The notes under the pieces are model-generated. The model saw nothing but the letters and a program-made list of their open reading frames with translations. It was not told the origin of the DNA and did not search any database. A DNA stretch of 64,000 nt from Myoxocephalus aenaeus (Eukaryota; Chordata; Actinopteri; Perciformes; Cottidae), in assembly GCA_038501785.1 (NCBI GenBank), contig JBAMJR010000154.1, positions 9,451,001 through 9,515,000 on the forward strand, written 5' to 3'. Below, piece after piece: positions 1-12,090 of this stretch (positions are counted from its first letter, which is position 1; each line of letters begins with the position of its first letter). Position numbers and translations under genes: made by a program.

Positions 1-3000
1 TAATGAAGTGGAGTGGAGCCGGACAGCGCCGCTCCAGCCTCCCTTAATTACCTGGCTTTGTCTCGGCATGCTTGTCCTTAATCTGACCTAATGTGGCTAA
101 TAACTGAACTTGAAAACAATCAAAACAGCAATTAGCAACAGCAGCCCAGAAATGTTGAATTCTCAAATGAATGCAGCCCCAAAAAAAAAAACACAAAAAT
201 GTGTTTGCTGCCTCATGTCGTTCAAACGGCAGTCCTGGTTTTGCAGCTGAAAGAAATAAAAAAAGACAGGGTATTTCCAAAATAAAGTCATATAATCCAA
301 CAAAGGCTATTTGTAATAAAGGAGCAGGATCTTTTATCATTTGCAATGAAATGAGACTTCAACAAAAGCACGAGACAAAAATATCACATCAAAGGTCATG
401 TTTGAATATAGATGCTTATCTTCCCCGTCCTCTGAGTAACATGGTGGCCCTTTGATACGCAGACAAAACCATTTTGGGAGAACATAAACTGTCCCCTTTA
501 TCCCCCCTCTTTTTTTATTTTTCTTTCCGAACACAAATACGTCTTTAAGGAGGCCTCGTTGAAGCCCGTAAATTCCTTGAAAGTGGATGAATGATACAGT
601 CCCGGCATGGCACTGACAAAAACAGATGAGTGTTTTTCCTGAGGGAGAGGATTGTGGGTATGGAACGAGTTAGCGCTGCCTGTTATTGCAGCTGATCATA
701 AAAGGCTCTGTGCATGGGAATTCCACTGTAAAAAACGGAACATGTTTGTTCCTATAAAAACATGTTATTGCAAAACAGTTAGCTGGAATTCAAAACGCAG
801 CCGCGGTTAATAAGGTCATGAAGTGGGAGCGCTTTAATGGGGCGCAAAGTGTGTTGATCAATGAAATGAATAAGAAACATCAGAAACAGGTTCACATTAA
901 ATAACACGCGTTTGACTTGTAACAGTTCTTCAAAATGCATTTTGAGAAACACATTTACGATGAAATGAAAAACATTTACCTGTTTCTCAGATGTTATTTG
1001 TTAGACACAATAAAGCTTTTTTTCTTTGACTCGCTCCAACCAAACTAACCCCTGACTGTGGGCACACTGGGCAGGAAGGCAAATCCTTACTGGTGCTTGA
1101 TTGAATTCAGGCACCTCCTCCCCGTGGCCCCCAGTGCAGCCTCGTCCACCAATGGGGTGCAGGCAAGAGGATTAGCAGGAACCCTGAGAGGAAGTTTAAA
1201 CAAGAGGAAACATTAAGTTTGAAATAAAACACAGGAAACAGGGTTAACTGCAGCTCCTCCCAGTCAGTGCCAGTGGCAGGGCTATTTTTTGCCCAATTAT
1301 CCTTGGTTAACGGGATTAATTACTCTAACTTCTCCTTCTTTTCTTCCCCTCCAAGCGAACGGGCAATAAATCCTTCCCGGTGCAACACAGTCTGAGAGGG
1401 CCACTCTAATTAGCATAACAAGTTGCAAAATCATTACGGCCCTTTAAGTGCTAACAGAGAAAACAGAAGCGCACAGGATGCAGGATGGGATTTAGGAGGG
1501 CTATTTAATTGAATAAAAATGTTTGAGGAGGCGGGAAAGAGGGAGCAAACACAACAGCGGTGATGCAAGGGGAGGGCCGGGACACAGGCCGAGGGCCGAG
1601 GGCCTATGCTTCCACGGGACTGACCCCCGGGTTCATCAGACACACAAACACACACACACATGTGCACGCGTGGAGAAGAACAAAAACCCCACTGCAGTGC
1701 AAAGACCTCCCTTAATCGCCTGAAGAGGCCAGGCCATGTCAATGTAGTTTGTTTTCCAGGAGGTTGTGGCAAATCCGCGGCGGAGGAAAAAAATCCACTG
1801 CAGCTACGGGACGGTTTCGCTCGACAGTCCACCGCCTTGTGCGGAAAAATTGAAGAAGAAAAAAAGCCCGCGCCGCAGAGTCTGAGGGCAAAAACAGCCG
1901 TTTTCTAGCCAACCTGTTTAGCATGAGTCCCACCCAGTCGTCTGCTTTCACTAACCTGTCCTGACAAGTACCCAGATTAACGTAATCTTATATCAGTGCA
2001 GAGGAGCAGAAGAGAGCAGATGGACCCCCTGCGCCCCCCACACCCACCCTCCTTCCACTCGACACTAGCACACACGTACACAGCAAACTCTCCCGCTCAT
2101 AAACACACACAGACACACACACGCGCACACACTCGTACACACATTTCACAGGCTTCTAGCTGCAGAGTGCTTAGCATGCAGAACCTGGGCCCCAGCCACA
2201 GCAATTAATGTTCTCCCAGCAAATTGCCACAGTTTTGGATGATGCTGTTTGGGGAACGTTACCCTGTATCTTCATATGCCGCGCCTCAGCGAACACCGCG
2301 GGTCCGGCTGGCGCGCCAGTGCGGTCATTCCGACGCGAGAAAATACGAAAATAAATGAAAAAGACTCTTCTCATTCATTCGCAAATAGATGTCTGAACAG
2401 GCAAGTAATTGAATAAGGGACTCGACGAGAGGCCGTGGGCTGTGGGGAATTGAATTTGGGATTTCTAACACTTGTCATCTGCCGCGTCGAAGTGAGCTTG
2501 TCTTTTTACAGTTTCCGTGGTAAAATCTCAACAACTTTGCTAAACTGAACAGATGGGCTCGCTAATTAGCAGCGCTCAGGCTGTAAGTTTGTTTATAAAG
2601 AGAGAAAAGGGTTCCAGACATCTTGACACATTTTATTAACATATCATACCTTAAAGCTATGCTTCTTGATACCCACCAGGCTCTTTAGCTAAATGCACAC
2701 ACGTGCACACGCTCACACACACGCACACATGCACACACACTCTTCTGTGAACATGCCCGTGTGCGTCAGCGCACACACAAACACCGTGCACACCAGGGAA
2801 ACAATAAAAGTCAGCCTTGCGAAACGGAACACCCTGTATGTATGCTCATGAATATGCACAATTAACTCTGTGTGTGTGCGTGTGTGTGGGTGTGTGTGTG
2901 TGTGTGTGTGTGCGTGCATGATCGGATGTCTTTTCAGAAGCATAGCAGGCGTGAGTGCGCGTGCGTGTGAGAGATAGTGTTTGTTTACGAGGGTGTCACC

Positions 3001-4358
3001 GTGCGTGTCGTGCGTCCGTGTCCTCGCTAGTGCGGTGGCATGCTTCTCTCTCCACCAGACCCCCCACCCCTCCACCCCCGTCCCCTAAATTCACCCCCCC
3101 CCCCTGCGGTTTTTGTCAGCTTTCACTATTGTGTGTCAGGACACCGACACTAGATGATGTCCCGAGCAGGCGGCGAGGACAGGGTGGACTGCGGCTCCAT
3201 CAGCGCCGCTTGAGGCCTCCTGCCGGGGCCCCACTTAGGACGGGGGCAACATTACGGCATCGCTGTGAACAACTACGCTGGGGAAAGACAATGATAAAGT
3301 AAGAGTGAATAATAGAGAGAGAGAAATATCCATCATATTGCTGTTATCATCCCTCCCCTCCTTTTTTTCCGAAACCCACAGACAAACCGCAGCCACATAT
3401 TGCCATGGTGATCCTGGTTAAGAGGCTTACATTCGGCCCATGCTGATGGTTGCTGGGGGACACTCCCATTGCCATGGTGATGGCTACCGGGAGGACACTC
3501 ACATTGCCATGGTGATGATGGCAGGAGCCAGGCATGCCAACCAATGAGATGATGGATTGATGCCATGCAGGAGGCGAAAGGGAAAAAAACGTGACCGGAA
3601 TGCCCGCTTGTCATGTCTACTGTCAAGGAGACTTCTCATAAATTGTGTCTTTGCACGTCCAGCGGCAACCCAGCAGCTTTTTTTTTCTGCATGGAGACTT
3701 ATTCATGCTTTCATGATGGCTGAAAGAATAATAACAGAGGGGCGATAACGCGTTAATCTACAAATGCCGCGGGACGTGTGCAGGGGCTACTCTAAGATTA
3801 CAAAAGAAGGCACTGCAGATTACACATTTAAGATTGCAGATGACATGAATTATGGATAGGAAACATGCAAAGGAGGAGCTTCAAATTCAAAGCGTGTAGT
3901 AAATGCAAAATACATCAGAGAAAAACACAGATTCAAGTCCATGGCGGTACAAGGTTGGAGCCTATTTGTGTCAGCGTTTGTGTGTGAAATATGCATCACC
4001 AGCTAATTCTAGATTCCATCAGTAATAATAACAGTGCAGACGCAAAGTCGATGGCAATCTGGTGATTTAGCTGGAGATAATAGCTCAAGCCGCTTCGCCT
4101 GCCTCCCAGCAGAGGGAGGCTGGGGCCGGGTTGAGGGCCGGTGGGACAGGGGCTGGGAACCAAGGGACTGGAGCTGCCTGAAGGCATGGCTCACGTCCAA
4201 ATCTGGCCCAAAGGCTATTAAGAGTAGCTGTACGCATGTTTGTGAATGTATATGTGTGTATATGTGTGTGTTTGTGTAATGTGAGGAACAGAGAGGAGGT
4301 AAGGGTGGAGCAAGGCAGGGGCTCTATTTGGACTGGATCCATGCTGTACATTCTATAC
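1..4358. other. Non-coding desert, left end
   Basis: No gene is supported. The reading frames are short and of chance composition. Unique stretches with homeodomain-core sites (CTAATTAGC near 1407 and CGCTAATTAGCAG near 2559) may be conserved elements. A three-copy GCCATGGTGAT minisatellite-like motif occurs at 3402, 3471 and 3506. Confidence 0.6.
2869..2916 (+). repeat. Imperfect (TG)n microsatellite
   Basis: TG dinucleotides with GCG and GGG interruptions; short CA-rich stretches lie nearby at about 2094-2140 and 2694-2730. Confidence 0.9.
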
Positions 4359-4359
4359 C

Positions 4360-4412
<53 letters not shown>
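4359..4412 (+). repeat. (CA)27 microsatellite
   Basis: Uninterrupted CA run. Confidence 0.97.
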
Positions 4413-4414
<2 letters not shown>

Positions 4415-4975
4415 CTCTCAGTTTCACATGTTTCCTCTCTCCTGATCAGCTGTTTTTCTCCAAAATGGAGGGTCCTGCCAACATGTTCTGATCCCAACAC
4501 TTCCCAATCAAACACTGGTCTCCCGGTTGGGAATCCTGTGTGTGTTTGACCCACCCACCCGGTTCAGTCTTTATACTGACTCATCACTATGATAGATATT
4601 AACTGCGTATCGGGGGATTAAGCAGTTGTCCTGCTGAGATTTTGTTTTAATTTGTTACTGCAAGCAGGTACCGAGTAGCTGGCCTTACTCTCTATACTCA
4701 ACCTGTCCATCGTATACCATATTGTATTGATCGGATTTTCTATTAATGCCGTGGATGGAATTACAATGGAGTCACTTGAAAGTCTCATACAGACACTAAA
4801 GGATGCTTTGTGGATCGATACCAGAAGACGCAGAGAGGCAGATAGAGCATCTGGGAATGAGACCAACCGGGTTCTGCATGTCTACAAACCACAACCTGGT
4901 CTCACTCCCAAACCTCCGCTTCTACAGAGTGGAGCCGATGAGGAAGTGTCTTTAGACTTGCATTATCTCTACTGA

Positions 4976-4990
4976 CCAGCAGGGGGCGAC
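4976..4990 (+). promoter_or_regulatory. Strong CTCF-type core motif
   Basis: CCAGCAGGGGGCGAC matches the CTCF core consensus CCASYAGRKGGCRS throughout. It lies within a dispersed repeat. A weaker site, CCAGCAGAGGGAGG, is at 4106-4119. Binding is inferred. Confidence 0.5.
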
Positions 4991-5091
4991 TCCTTCGGAT
5001 GCAAAAAGAAGTCAGATTGTATAGAAGTCTATGAGAAATGACTCTACTTCTCTCTTGATTTATTCCCTCAGTAAACATTGTAAACATGAGT

Positions 5092-5124
5092 TTGAAACTA
5101 GAGATTGAGAATCTCTAGTTTCAA
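5092..5124. repeat. Perfect 15-bp inverted repeat, 3-base loop
   Basis: Arms TTGAAACTAGAGATT and AATCTCTAGTTTCAA flank the loop GAG. It could form a cruciform or RNA hairpin. Confidence 0.9.
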
Positions 5125-5910
5125 GTCTTCTTCAATACAGCTTGATGTTCATTTAGTAAATTATGGTCATTTAGAGTCAAACAGACCATAAAGCAGGGGA
5201 TGCTTTAGGGCGGGCTTACTGTGATTGACAGGTTGCTGCCGCTACCAGAGCTGTATACGACGTCTCTATGTCACTCCTCCGCGTTCCAAATATGGTAACT
5301 GATGTTCATTGGTTGCAAAAAAACACAACATGGCGACGGCCCTAATCCAAGATGGCGACAGAAAACCCCCGAACTCAAGGCTTCAAAGCGGCAACAAACC
5401 AACGGATGGCGTCTCGATGACTACGTCCACGTCTTATACACAGTCTATGCTTCCAACTCCATACTGACGCTATGTCCAACATAAACCCAGCCGCGTCATA
5501 ATCAGATGGCAGATGTTCAGATGGCAGAACCGACGCTGACGAGGGGAACCCAGGCGACATAGTCTGAAGCTTAGGGCCGCTGACCGAGCGTCGGTTGAGA
5601 GTTGGGAGTGAGGATGTGTTAAAAATACTGACGCCCACATGGACCAACAGGCCGACACCCAAAAGGTCAACCGCAAGAAACATTTCATCCAGCTTTGCCT
5701 CTAATACTTTAAACCCCGTCAAATACGTACAAACACTTACAAACACACACACACACACATAAGAATGCAGAAGACGCCACATGTTGCTTGCCTTTTCTGT
5801 GTCATGAGAGGATGTGAATCTCTCAGCCAATGAGAATCAGCACAGAGTGTTATCACTGACCCTCAGGCAATGGGACTTTAGGAAACTCACACTGACTGGA
5901 CAAAACATAA

Positions 5911-5913
<3 letters not shown>

Positions 5914-6001
<88 letters not shown>
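5914..6001 (+). repeat. (TG)44 microsatellite
   Basis: Uninterrupted TG run. Confidence 0.97.
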
Positions 6002-6003
<2 letters not shown>

Positions 6004-8065
6004 CATGCATGGGCTAGCTAGACCCCCTCGGCTTAGAGAAGGGAGGCTCGTGGGGAGGCGTAGTACCTTTGACCGCCTTCATTTTGCTAAAGTTGACGGT
6101 TCATCAAAGATAAAAGACTTGCCTCTCTTCCTGAGAGAGTGACACACAACACACCAGAGAAAAGAAGATGTTCGGCACTCGGGAGTGTGGCGTGCCTACA
6201 AGTCCTGCCTGCAGGATACTATCCCATGATACAGAGAAACACCCTTTACGCTCACATGCCCAGGTACACAAACACACTAATAGAAGTCACAAAATTGAGA
6301 GCATTTTTTTTATAATTTGTTATGTAACATAATCAACATGCTCTAAATATGTGGCTGAATATCAGAAGAAGAAAAAACTCAAATCTCCTGCTGAAACAGT
6401 TTGCAACTCATAGCCCCGCTCTCTCCAGGTGTTGCCAAACACAATTTAAACCTCTGTGGCGCACAGCGTGTCGAATACCGCATCAGCTCGGGTGCAATAA
6501 AACTGCTCAGCACAAATGTGGTCATGATTTTTCTGCATTTGAACCACATGGAAATCCAGTCAAACACAGCGACCGTCCAACAGTGTGGGAGCTCTCCTGC
6601 AGCAGCAAGAGGGAAAGTGAGCTCCAGAGTAAACGATGAGAGCAATAGATGATAGAAGACACGGTGATGTCTCTATATGAAATGATATGATTCTCCCTGT
6701 GGAACTCATGCATAACAGAGCGCTGTGTCACATGAGATGTAGCCTACGTGGTAAAAAAAAAATTATGCAAAAAACTGAATGCATTTGGGTATTTCTTCGC
6801 TAATCATTTAAGCTAAGCTAAGTTGATCTCAGCATTTAGTCCACGGATTACCACATTTTACAATGTCTTCGACTGCCTCTTGCAATTTTACTTTCAGCAC
6901 GAACATTAGGATGCAGGGGACGTGACTTTTTTCTCAAGATTGATGATCAATCGCAGTTGACGCCACGTCTGCTCTCGCTGCTGCCGGCATTAAGTTATTA
7001 TGCTGTTGCAGTGCAAATGAAGTGAACTGAAAAGTCCAAGGGGAAAGAAGAAAAAAAAGTTGTGATGTGTTCAGATGCTGCTGGGAAACCGCAGCGATGG
7101 GCGAGCGGCGTCAACAAACTCCTCTCAGACGCAGGCATTCAAACAGGAAGAAGTCAAATGAGCCGACGTGGAAACCCTTAAAAAAAAGGTTTCTGTCACA
7201 AGCATCAGATACCTGAGCACACCAGCAGCAGCACATGAATGCGTCAAAGGAAGAGATAAAGATGACTGACTATGTTAAGTGTCGGTCGACTTAGTGTAGG
7301 GACAGCGTGATCAGTGGGGCGGCTGCTTGCAGGCGTCCCTGCATGGGTTATTTTTTTGTTCCCCTTGGAGATAAAAAAAACACACAAACACGCACCAGGG
7401 CTCCCAACTCAATCTGACTCTGGTGCATTAGTTTACCACTCGATGAATTAATGGTGCCACGGTGAATAAGATATGAGCCCGTACCAAGAGGTTAATCTTT
7501 ATTCGAGAAGATGAAGCTGTGGAAAAGGAGGAGCAGAGATAATGCTGTATTTGTAATTCTTTTGTGATTTTGTTCCAGCTTTTCCATATACAGGGCCTCG
7601 GGGAAGGAAATATGTGTGGATTACACCTTAGAAGACACCCCCAAACTGGCCCAGCCCCCGAGGAGACCAATAGAGAGCGGTGTTACCGAAGTCCCCGCAG
7701 AGACAACAAGCCATGTGAAGTGTGAAACCCCTCGGCAGCGCGGATTCAACATTTCAGAAACGCACATCAGTGAGAACCGCGCGGCATTTCGGAGGAGAAA
7801 GACGAGAACGAGGGGAGAGAGAGGGGGAAAGAATGGACGGACCGCTGTTTGACAAATATTGTGAGACGCGGTAGAAGGGTGGTGGTGTTTTCTTTGCTGA
7901 CATCAACATAAATTTTCCTGGCGTGGCTCTCCTCGCCCAGCGTGGGCTCAGCACTGGGAAACTGGAGAGGAAATTCTCCGAGCCGCCAGGGAGTGGAATC
8001 AAAGAGCCGGGGCTCCGAGACCTCTGACACACTGAACTCCTCGCTGACCCCGCAACTCACTCGTG

Positions 8066-8071
<6 letters not shown>

Positions 8072-8105
<34 letters not shown>
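8072..8105 (+). repeat. (CA)17 microsatellite
   Basis: Uninterrupted CA run, first of four CA/TG tracts within 900 bp. Confidence 0.96.
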
Positions 8106-8109
<4 letters not shown>

Positions 8110-8295
8110 TACATCAACAGAAACACACACGTTACAGCACACTCTTCAAGATCGACAGTTGTACACACAGCGCTTTCGGGACCGTTTGGGATCGATGCTC
8201 ATCACTTTGTGTGTGATCTATCAGAGAGCGGTGTATCTGTTTCTGCCATCTGATAAGCAGCACTTGTCCCCGTGTGACTCTTTTGGGGCCGGTCA

Positions 8296-8298
<3 letters not shown>

Positions 8299-8386
<88 letters not shown>
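8299..8386 (+). repeat. (CA)44 microsatellite
   Basis: Uninterrupted CA run. Confidence 0.97.
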
Positions 8387-8388
<2 letters not shown>

Positions 8389-8503
8389 GCCTGCATCAGA
8401 ACTGCAAGGCGTTCAGCGGTGGACCAAAGGTTCAATGAGCCCTGTCTGAGGACCCTCATTAAAACTTGACAGACACTCACACGCGCGTGTCATACTCAGC
8501 ATG

Positions 8504-8506
8504 CAC

Positions 8507-8549
<43 letters not shown>

Positions 8550-8552
8550 TGT
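8504..8552 (+). repeat. (CA)n then GTGTGT microsatellite
   Basis: CA run with one G interruption, ending in ACACGTGTGT, a small inverted junction. Confidence 0.95.
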
Positions 8553-8897
8553 TTTTTGAGTTGCAGATGATGTAATTAGCCCCGATATCCTTGAAATTTT
8601 CGGGGCGCCAGGAAGTGGAGATGTGCTCCGCGTGAGCTGCGGTGTGAAATGCGCGCATGTGTGAGCACACCATGCCGTCAGAGTAGTTGGGAGACTGTAC
8701 AAAGAACGCGACGGCCGCTCCATTCTGTGCCACAGTGAGTAGGCTTTCCACCCCAGCTCCTCCGAAAAGAAGCGCACGCACAATGGGCGCCATAATGAGG
8801 AGCTCTTCCACGCCGTCGCACAAACGCGCAGTCTGACAATCTGAGCAGGTGTGGCGGAGCGACCGAATACCGAAAGGCTCTTTTTTTTTGTGGATTG

Positions 8898-8900
<3 letters not shown>

Positions 8901-8947
<47 letters not shown>
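8901..8947 (+). repeat. (TG)23 microsatellite
   Basis: Uninterrupted TG run. Confidence 0.97.
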
Positions 8948-8954
<7 letters not shown>

Positions 8955-9461
8955 GGGTCCGGGGTGTGGGAGAGCAAGACGAGTGGACAAAGCGACTTTT
9001 AGATGCCACCACACAAACAAAAAAACACACACCATCAGAATGAGAGGAAGGGTCCAGAGGTGACGGGAAACGGGGGTTCACAACGCTGCTCAAGCATGGC
9101 AACTTGTTCAAACCTCCCTTTTTCTGTGTGCGTTTGGAACAGTCTCGCCCCATCACCCACTGCTTATCAATGGGACACACAGGGATTCTCTTCAGGGGCG
9201 CAGAGGCTTTTAGTCCCGCTGCACTATCCTGTAATGGTTGCAAACGTACAAAAAAATGAACCACTGACACAAATTTTAGTCCTCTGATTCGACAGATCTT
9301 TTCTGATGAGACTCACGACAGTTGTCGACGCTTTCATGTGTGTCACCTACCAGAAGCAACAAGGTCCCCGATCGGAGCTCAGAACAGACGCTGGGGCCCA
9401 CCGAGGTCTGTCAAAGTGTGCAGGCTGTTTTAATCCACTCTGCTGGAAGCCTCCTCTGTAG

Positions 9462-9463
<2 letters not shown>

Positions 9464-9556
<93 letters not shown>
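9464..9556 (+). repeat. (TG)46 microsatellite
   Basis: Uninterrupted TG run. Confidence 0.97.
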
Positions 9557-9560
<4 letters not shown>

Positions 9561-11101
9561 TCTGGAACAGTGGGCACGATAAGCCACCACAAGATAAAAG
9601 CCAGGCAGGAACAATGATGTCATAGATTTCCACAGATTTTCTGGGAGGTCGGTGAAGTCGGACCTGAATGAAGCCGAGGCCCCCGTTATGCTTCGATCAT
9701 CCGCCCCTTCCCTCCGTTGTAATAACACGCCTGCGATAGCTGCAGGATTAGCCCGTGCAATGGGTTTGAAGCTTTCACTTATCCGTCAATATCATACTTA
9801 GGGCTCCCGAGTGTCAGCCCGCTCTCCCTCCCTCGCCATATCTTTTTTTTTATCCTTTCTCCTCTGTATCAGTAAACACTTGTTCTCCCCTTCCATCAAG
9901 GAGGAGAGAGGAGGGTGACTAGAGGACTCCAAATAATGCAATTAAACACTGACCGCAGGGTTCGGTGCTGCTTATCAATACACCCAGCAGGGGAGCGAAG
10001 ACCAGCTCAAACCAGGGCTTCAGCTGTCTGCTCTATGGAGACAGGCATTTTATTAGACCGCTGCTACACCCTCCACCTCTTAAAAACCTCTCCTCTGCTC
10101 ACTGAAAATGGGGCTGGATGGAAAGCTACTGTTAAAATAGAGGTATTGAAGCACGCAAAGGGAAGAAAGACACAGAAAAAGAGCAGCTATTTGTCATTAT
10201 CCGTAGGTGTGCTGTAGGGGACGCGCTCCCCGCTCAGCGGCGAGGACAGGTGTGCTGTTCAACACGTTCCTTCCCCTCCGCTCTGTTTCGCTGTCGGCAC
10301 AGCTGACCTCCACGGGAGGCTCGTCTGAAGCGGAGCCAGATTGAGAGCTAGCACGCCGGCCCGGGAGCCCACAGAGGGCCCCGAACCAGGCCTCTGCCTT
10401 CGCAGTGGAGCGACCCGGGCCGCCCGCCTACATCCCAGCCAGCCCCTCGGGTCAGCCGCTGACAAACGGCGGGGCCTCACACCGGTGATCTGGTTTACCC
10501 CAAAACCTGGACACCGGGCACCGAGAGGATAAACTCCCTCTCATACATAATAAACACCGGCCCCGGGGCCTGCCGTGTGATCTCATCACGCCTGTGTCCT
10601 CTGCAGAAGAGGAATGTGACAGACTGGCGGCGAGGGAGCGCGTGCGTGGAGTGCAGCGAGGGTGCCAACACAGAGTGGTAAGCAGCCGCGGCGGGGGTCC
10701 TCCTCTCCTGCCCGCCGCGCGGTGCACTGACAGCCTTCCCTCCATCTGCACACTGAAGCGACGCAGCCGACGAGGGCGGTTAAACCGAAACGCTGCCTCA
10801 TCGGGGGAAATGACCACGGAGACGCTGTGGGAAGACGGAGACAGAGGTGCAGGGCAAACATTGGCAAGAGTCTGGACTTTCACGTACACATCCATATATG
10901 CTGAAACAAAACCCCCCAAAAAAGAAGACAGAGCAATTGATAAAAGGGAGGGGGCTGGATTGATGAGTGATTCTAAACAAGCAATGCTGGAGAGTTTAGT
11001 GAACAGAGCCAAGCACTTAGGGAACATGAAACGCAGCAAAGCCCTGGCGAGGTGTTTCATCGCTCTGCGGGCTGAGGAATCAATGGGAACCGAGAGAGAG
11101 G

Positions 11102-11106
<5 letters not shown>

Positions 11107-11134
<28 letters not shown>
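11107..11134 (+). repeat. (GA)14 microsatellite
   Basis: AG/GA run in a purine-rich neighbourhood. Confidence 0.93.
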
Positions 11135-11136
<2 letters not shown>

Positions 11137-11981
11137 CATTCCTGGACGACGGACTCCGACTAAGTGTCACACACAGAGAGAGACAGAGAAGAGGGAGGGC
11201 CAGGCAAAGTCAGAAAGAGAGAAGAAGAAGAAGAAGAATCACCACGTAGAAAAGGCTTGACACTGTATCTTCAACGCCTTCGTCCTCCTCCTGCGCCGTG
11301 AGGATGCTCCGGGTGACAGAGCATCACCACTTAGCTCCGGGCCGTCCTCTGCGCACCAGGGTGGGCCTCAGAGAGGGAAAATAAGCAGCGGTTTCGACAG
11401 CAGTCTTCCGCTATATCTGCAGCTGGACAAATGGAGTATTGAGACAGGTGGACAGCATATGGACCAGAAACACACACGCTGGACTAGCAGCGTTGTCCAA
11501 ATACACGATTATAAGGAAGACACGAGAGACTGCTCCACATCTGTCTGAAAGTTAGAAGTTCCTCATTTAAGTTTGGATGTTCAATCTCTGTAAAAAAGTA
11601 AAATAGCTCCATCTCTCAGTTAAACACATATGCCCGTGACATGAGTTTTGATGATTTTTCTTGTGATATAATTTCTGCAGCGCTAGCTTATTGTAGAGGA
11701 CGCACAAAGCCCAGAACACACAGTTTATCAGCCAAAGCAATTAGCCAAACAGGGGCTCACAGGGGTGGGCATTGATCACAGAGCTGTGAAATATGTATGA
11801 AGAGATGTGATACATGAAATGAGCTCAGAGAGTGAAGCGGTCCGAAAAGGAGGCTTGCCCCCTTCGAGGGGACCTTCAGGGGAGGGAGGACAGGCGCTCG
11901 GACACCTGGTGGTTACCGCGTGGGCCCAGCCCATTCAAAATGAAGGGCGGGACGGGGACCAGGCCGGCCTAAAATGGCGGG

Positions 11982-11983
<2 letters not shown>

Positions 11984-12016
<33 letters not shown>
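11984..12016 (+). repeat. (CT)16 microsatellite
   Basis: CT run about 75 bp left of the hAT element. Confidence 0.94.
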
Positions 12017-12018
<2 letters not shown>

Positions 12019-12090
12019 CGGACGGTGGAGCACGGGGAGCTAATCCCCGGTTTGGAATGGGAAGCGGAGGCAGGCAGCGTGTGCCGGCGC

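Larger units (their letters stand above)
4860..5480 (+). mobile_element. Dispersed teleost repeat with CTCF-type motif and hairpin
   Basis: Contains TGACCAGCAGGGGGCGACTC followed by stretches I recognise from a common fish interspersed repeat (TATAGAAGTCTATGAGAAATG, TGATTTATTCCCTCAGTAAA, TGTGATTGACAGGTTGCTGC). Ends are not resolved and the class, probably a non-autonomous DNA element, is uncertain. Confidence 0.5.
5481..12082. other. Non-coding desert with dense CA/TG repeats
   Basis: Apart from the listed microsatellites nothing coding is seen. Frames of 189-202 codons at 10452-11163 lie on both strands of one GC-rich stretch and lack any domain, periodicity or splice context, so they are treated as chance. 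Confidence 0.6.

Noticed and set aside
8413..9270. 285-codon minus-strand frame
   Set aside because: It crosses two microsatellites, reads His-Thr and Cys-Val runs, and the remainder has no protein-like pattern.
10452..11163. Overlapping 202- and 189-codon frames on opposite strands
   Set aside because: No recognisable domain, no splice signals in a consistent model, and low-complexity GC-rich composition keeps both strands open by chance.
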